6,397 bases of DNA from Sulfurovum sp. (lineage in GTDB: Bacteria; Campylobacterota; Campylobacteria; Campylobacterales; Sulfurovaceae): NCBI GenBank assembly GCA_026193735.1, contig JAPHUJ010000286.1, positions 1 to 6,397 of the forward strand. The letters run 5' to 3'. The notes beneath the pieces were generated by a model. It was not told the origin of the DNA and did not search any database. It saw nothing but the letters and a program-made list of their open reading frames with translations. Positions 6,386-6,397 of the stretch are shown piece after piece; position 1 is the first letter of the stretch, and each line of letters begins with the position of its first letter. Position numbers and translations under genes: made by a program.

Positions 6386-6397
6386 TGACACTCATAC
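6385..6397 (+). CDS. Possible start of a further gene overlapping the lepA stop (fragment)
   Basis: The lepA stop TAA (6383-6385) shares its last A with an ATG, giving TAATG, a common translational-coupling junction. Only four codons (M-T-L-I) are visible, so no product can be named. There is no clear Shine-Dalgarno just upstream (the nearest purine cluster, GAAG, is about 12 bases away), so this could be a chance ATG. Confidence 0.25.

Overview
This 6.4 kb window looks like ordinary core chromosome from an AT-rich Gram-negative bacterium, most likely of the Campylobacterota (a Sulfurovum/Sulfurimonas-type organism). That placement is an inference from protein style, short T-rich promoters lacking clear -35 boxes, and the gene mix; nothing here fixes the genus. 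All six main reading frames are intact, and I see no insertion sequence, phage gene, CRISPR array, rRNA or tRNA.

Left part, all on the minus strand. Read in the direction of transcription from about position 3500 down to 1, it holds a small DUF2062 inner-membrane protein (3497-2970), an exported NlpC/P60 cell-wall peptidase with N-terminal SH3-like modules (2789-1461), the 16S rRNA methyltransferase RsmD (1345-731), and a NYN (LabA/DUF88-type) putative RNase that runs off the left edge (582-1). Gaps of 115 to 180 bases separate these genes. Each gap contains inverted repeats: a terminator-like hairpin after rsmD, a long stem right after the peptidase stop codon, and a compact three-stem element between DUF2062 and the peptidase. 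They are therefore probably not one tight operon.

Right part, plus strand. A divergent promoter region (3498-3617) separates the minus-strand block from prs (ribose-phosphate pyrophosphokinase, 3618-4553) and lepA (translation GTPase EF4, 4574-6385). These two lie 20 bases apart with a good ribosome binding site for lepA and form a clear two-gene operon. The lepA stop codon shares a base with a possible ATG of a further gene that is cut off at the right edge.

Functionally the window mixes PRPP supply (prs), ribosome maturation and translation (rsmD, lepA), possible RNA turnover (NYN protein) and cell-envelope work (NlpC/P60, DUF2062). I found no convincing new system. The items most worth a second look are the intergenic RNA-like structures at 1418-1456 and 2881-2917.
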